A stretch of DNA of 17,996 bases, taken from assembly GCA_964633205.1 (NCBI GenBank), contig CAZWFN010000131.1, forward strand, positions 1 through 17,996, read 5' to 3'. The translations under genes and the position numbers were made by a program. The notes under the pieces were generated by a model. That model worked only from the letters and a program-made list of their open reading frames with translations, had not been told where the DNA came from and searched no databases. Position 1 is the first letter of the stretch. Each line of letters opens with the position of its first letter. Source of the DNA: CAYVQE01 sp964633205 (lineage in GTDB: Bacteria > Myxococcota > B64-G9). Shown piece by piece: positions 15,787-17,996 of the stretch.

Positions 15787-16059
15787 TCAGCGGCGGTCGG
15801 CGATGACGGCATCGGCCGCCGGGCTGCCCTTCAGCCGCGGCGCGCGCTCGAGGCCCGCGGGCTTTCCGCCCGCCCAGTGGACGTGGCCGCCGGCGGCCAG
15901 GCGCTCGAGGTCTTCTGCGAGCGTTCGGCGCCGATTGGGCAGCAGCACGGCGATGGGCTCGTTGCGCTCGGTGATGACGATGCTCTCGCCGCGCTTGACC
16001 CGCCTGAGCACCGCGCTCAGCCTGCTTCGCAACTCCCGGATGCCGATTCGTTCTTCCAT
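15787..16059 (-). CDS. Phd/YefM-family antitoxin
   Basis: The 90-aa protein carries the Phd/YefM N-terminal DNA-binding fold: GIRELRSRLSAVLRRVKRGE followed by SIVITERNEPIAVLLP (residues 6-41). The less structured basic C-terminal half (about 45-90) should bind and inhibit the PIN toxin. It lies three bases upstream of vapC in the usual antitoxin-first order. ATG 16059 is preceded by GAGG four bases upstream, itself the last part of a run of GAAGAGG repeats. A longer open frame continues upstream but would cross the repeats and lacks the fold, so it was rejected. A dyad near its promoter fits autoregulation by the complex. Confidence 0.9.
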   Translation of the reverse strand: MEERIGIRELRSRLSAVLRRVKRGESIVITERNEPIAVLLPNRRRTLAEDLERLAAGGHVHWAGGKPAGLERAPRLKGSPAADAVIADRR

Positions 16060-16063
16060 CTTA

Positions 16064-16098
16064 CCTCTTCCCTCTTCCCTCTTCCCTCTTCCCTCTCC
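16064..16098 (-). repeat. Heptamer tandem repeat in the antitoxin leader
   Basis: On the plus strand CCTCTTC is repeated four times without change (16064-16091), followed by a fifth unit with one mismatch, CCTCTCC (16092-16098). On the antitoxin strand this reads (GAAGAGG)n and ends four bases before the ATG, so each unit contains a Shine-Dalgarno-like AGAGG. A change in copy number would alter the leader and perhaps translation. Confidence 0.85.
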
Positions 16099-16113
16099 CC
16101 ACCACCCCCAGTC

Positions 16114-16142
16114 GTGTACACAATAGCACCATTTGTGTCCAC
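16114..16142. promoter_or_regulatory. Candidate toxin-antitoxin operator
   Basis: The palindrome GTGTACAC (16114-16121) lies within a larger imperfect dyad, GTGTACACAAT (16114-16124) against ATTTGTGTCCAC (16131-16142), with one mismatch and one bulged base. It overlaps the -10 and the spacer of the antitoxin promoter, the usual place for Phd-type autorepression. Confidence 0.45.
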
Positions 16143-16148
16143 AAGCAA
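16120..16148 (-). promoter_or_regulatory. Promoter of the antitoxin-toxin operon
   Basis: On the minus strand TTGCTT (plus 16143-16148), 17 bp, TATTGT (plus 16120-16125). Transcription would start near 16113 and the leader of about 53 bases would include the heptamer repeats. Confidence 0.4.
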
Positions 16149-16245
16149 GATGTCCCGGGTTGCCGATCCCGTCGTCGGGAGGCTCGCCAGCGGCGGCTCG
16201 ACCCATGTCTTTTCTCCTGGCGCAACGGGCCCGCCGGGGAAGGTC

Positions 16246-16274
16246 TGGACGGGATGGGCGTTCGGCGTTAGTCT
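16246..16274 (+). promoter_or_regulatory. Candidate promoter of the MopE-like lipoprotein gene
   Basis: TGGACG (16246-16251), 17 bp, TAGTCT (16269-16274). The block GTCTGGA-N11-TTCGGCGTTAG (16243-16271) is shared at the same spacing with the region before the radical SAM gene. The leader would be about 62 bases. Confidence 0.4.
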
Positions 16275-16342
16275 CGCTGCAGGACGACGCGAAACGGTCG
16301 GGTGCGGCGCGGGCTGCGGCCGACCTTCGGAGCGGAGGCGAC

Positions 16343-17854
16343 ATGAGAGGACGAGCGATTCTGATCGGCCTGGCCGCGCTGTGGCTGGGCGCCGGCTGCG
16401 GCGACGAGTGCAAGCCGGAGCCCGAGGTCTGCGACAACCTGGACAACGACTGCAACGGCCTGATCGACGACGGGCTGCAGCGCACCTGCCGGACCGCCTG
16501 CGGCATGGGGGTCGAGGTCTGCGAGGCCGGGGCCTGGGTGGGCTGCACCGCGCCGGAGCCGGGGGTGGAGAGCTGCAACGGGGCCGACGACGACTGCGAC
16601 GGCTGCTTCGACGAGAAGCCGGGCGAGGGTTGCGAGCCGCTGGAGCAGGCTTGCTCCACCGCCTGCGGCGACGGCACCGAGTACTGTTACATGGGCCAGT
16701 GGCAGGGCTGCACCGCCCGGCAGCCGGTGGACGAGATCTGCAACGGGCTCGACGACGACTGCGACGGGGAGACCGACGAGGATCTCGACACCGACGCCGA
16801 CGGCGACGGCCACTACACCCCGGCCTCCTGCTCCGAGCCCAACGACGACTGCGACGACGGCAATGCCGAGGTGCATCCGGGCCACGCCGAGGACTGCGAC
16901 GGCATCGACAACAACTGCAACCAGCAGATCGACGAGGGCTGTGCCTGCACACCCGACAATGTTCAGGATTGCGGTTCATCGGTGGGCGTCTGCCGGGAAG
17001 GCAGCCAGACCTGCCAGGCCGACGGCACCTGGGGCCCCTGCCTGGACGTCGCCGGCGAGCCGGTGGTGGTGCCCGGTGAGCTCGAAGAGAGCTGCAACGG
17101 ATTGGACGACGACTGCGACGGCGAGACCGACCAGGGCAACCCGGGAGGCGGCGGTGTCTGCGGCACCGACGAGGGTGTCTGCGAAGTAGGCATCGAGGTC
17201 TGCGTAGACGGCCAGCTCGAGTGCCAGGGCGGGGTGCTGCCGGGCGAGGAGGTCTGCAACCAGCCGGGCGAGGGCCGGCTGGACGACGATTGCGACGGGC
17301 TGACCGACGAGGGCCTGGCGGCCGACGACTACGAGGACAACGACGACTGCGGCCTGTCGCGCGCCATCGGGCCGATCGACAGCGGCGACAACTCGCTGGT
17401 CGAGGTGGCCGGCAGCCTGTACCGCTCCGACGGCGAGCAACTGCTGCGCGACGAGGACTGGTACTGCCTGACCGCCGAGGAATCGGACAGCGTCTGCATG
17501 CCCGGCAATCCCCAGTGTCTGTTCCTGTTCGTGCGCCTCGACCTGCCGCCCACCGCCGACCACAGCAACTGGGAGGTCTGCCTGCTCGACCACGGCCCCA
17601 GCGTCGACAGCGGCTCCTGCCAGGCCAACTGCGGCGACGAGCAGGTCGAGCTGTGCACCGCGCCGGATACGGACTGGGATGCACAGGGATCGTTCTACCA
17701 GCTCGACGTGCAGTGGCCCGGGGTCTGCTTCACCCAGAACGACGGCCGCTACAGCGCGCTGGTGGTCCGCCCGGTCGACGACCGGATCATATCGCAGTGT
17801 CTGGACTACACCCTGACGGTGGGCATGGACAAGATCAACCAGGCCTGCCCCTGA
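16343..17854 (+). CDS. Cysteine-rich MopE-type repeat lipoprotein
   Basis: The 503-aa protein has a lipoprotein signal with lipobox LGAG-C (Cys19). Six copies of the motif (E/D)-x-C-(D/N)-G-x-D-(D/N)-(D/N)-C-(D/N)-G-x-x-D-(E/D/Q) follow, at about 28-44, 76-91, 131-146, 183-199, 249-265 and 303-324; this is the 'MopE-like / putative metal-binding motif' of secreted proteins in myxobacteria and related groups. A DTDADGDGHY stretch (149-158) resembles calcium-binding thrombospondin type 3 loops. The Cys pairs and acidic residues suggest disulfide-stabilised metal binding outside the cell. From about 330 a different domain (YEDNDDCGLSRAIG...DEDWYCL) resembles the pre-peptidase C-terminal type. 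ATG 16343 has GGAGG four bases upstream. Metal identity and function unknown; the gene stands alone. Confidence 0.82.
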   Translation: MRGRAILIGLAALWLGAGCGDECKPEPEVCDNLDNDCNGLIDDGLQRTCRTACGMGVEVCEAGAWVGCTAPEPGVESCNGADDDCDGCFDEKPGEGCEPLEQACSTACGDGTEYCYMGQWQGCTARQPVDEICNGLDDDCDGETDEDLDTDADGDGHYTPASCSEPNDDCDDGNAEVHPGHAEDCDGIDNNCNQQIDEGCACTPDNVQDCGSSVGVCREGSQTCQADGTWGPCLDVAGEPVVVPGELEESCNGLDDDCDGETDQGNPGGGGVCGTDEGVCEVGIEVCVDGQLECQGGVLPGEEVCNQPGEGRLDDDCDGLTDEGLAADDYEDNDDCGLSRAIGPIDSGDNSLVEVAGSLYRSDGEQLLRDEDWYCLTAEESDSVCMPGNPQCLFLFVRLDLPPTADHSNWEVCLLDHGPSVDSGSCQANCGDEQVELCTAPDTDWDAQGSFYQLDVQWPGVCFTQNDGRYSALVVRPVDDRIISQCLDYTLTVGMDKINQACP

Positions 17855-17934
17855 TGCATCGCCTTGCCCTCCCTGGGGGTGTCGATAAATCCGAAATGAC
17901 GTGACCCGTTCGCAATTCGACAGTCAGTTCGTAG

Positions 17935-17996
17935 GGGCGGGGTTCATCCCCGCCCGGTCGGCCCTGGGCGACTACGGGCGGGGATGAACCCCGCCC
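17935..17996. repeat. Nested inverted repeat at the window end
   Basis: Two perfect 21-bp complementary arms (17935-17955 and 17976-17996) flank a 20-bp spacer. Each arm is itself a hairpin, GGGCGGGG-TTCAT-CCCCGCCC and its mirror, with 8-bp stems. This double-hairpin plan is that of REP/BIME-like or MITE-like repeats and could also end transcription of the preceding lipoprotein gene. The window stops at the last arm base, so the element may continue. The 80 bases before it (17855-17934) hold no gene or other feature I can see. Confidence 0.8.

Noticed and set aside
15286..17079. 597-codon plus-strand frame
   Set aside because: It is antisense to vapC and the antitoxin and out of frame with the MopE-like gene, with Arg/Gly/Pro-rich composition and no motifs.

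Overview
The window is high-GC DNA (most genes run G/C-heavy at third positions) from a Gram-negative bacterium. Outer-membrane-type lipoproteins, a TonB-family protein, a sigma54 activator, an HD-GYP receiver and a MopE-type DxDxDG-rich lipoprotein together suggest a myxobacterium-like or other 'deltaproteobacterial' lineage. This is inference from gene families; no rRNA gene is present to confirm it.

Layout. 1-931: a small lipoprotein and a 5'-truncated FGE/SUMF1-fold remnant, visibly less GC-rich than the rest. 1142-2672 (minus): a TPR protein overlapping a CcdA/DsbD-type thiol-disulfide transporter fused to thioredoxin. Divergent from it, 2844-4580 (plus): a sigma54-dependent activator with two cysteine-cluster PAS domains. 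4581-4975: gene-free, with a three-copy dispersed repeat. 4976-5905 (minus): a CDF metal exporter, divergent from a radical SAM protein (6021-6959). 6990-7181 and 7369-7794 (minus): a 2[4Fe-4S] ferredoxin and an Rrf2 regulator with a dyad at its promoter. 8038-9294 (plus): a TonB-family protein. 9323-12577 (minus): gcvH-gcvPA-gcvPB, the glycine cleavage H and split P proteins, without gcvT. 12824-14971 (plus): a triple-GAF HD-GYP protein. 14981-15301 (minus): a small membrane protein. 15355-16059 (minus): a Phd/VapC toxin-antitoxin pair behind a heptamer repeat. 16343-17854 (plus): a cysteine- and Asp-rich lipoprotein. 17935-17996: a nested inverted repeat cut by the window end.

How the parts fit. 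Several genes concern thiol or Fe-S chemistry (DsbD-like protein, cysteine-cluster PAS regulator, radical SAM enzyme, ferredoxin, Rrf2), but they are separate transcription units and a joint pathway is not shown. Starts were chosen from Shine-Dalgarno sequences and from promoter matches. Six gene starts (CDF, ferredoxin, Rrf2, TonB, gcvH, the small membrane protein) lie behind a TTGAC(C/G) -35 with 16-17 bp to a -10-like hexamer. Four starts (CDF, TonB, radical SAM, MopE-like lipoprotein) carry a TAGNNT -10.

I see no complete undescribed multi-gene system. The most unusual items are the tandem cysteine-cluster PAS activator facing a DsbD-type operon, the three-copy repeat at 4609-4942, the heptamer array in the antitoxin leader, and a near-identical promoter block upstream of two unrelated genes.
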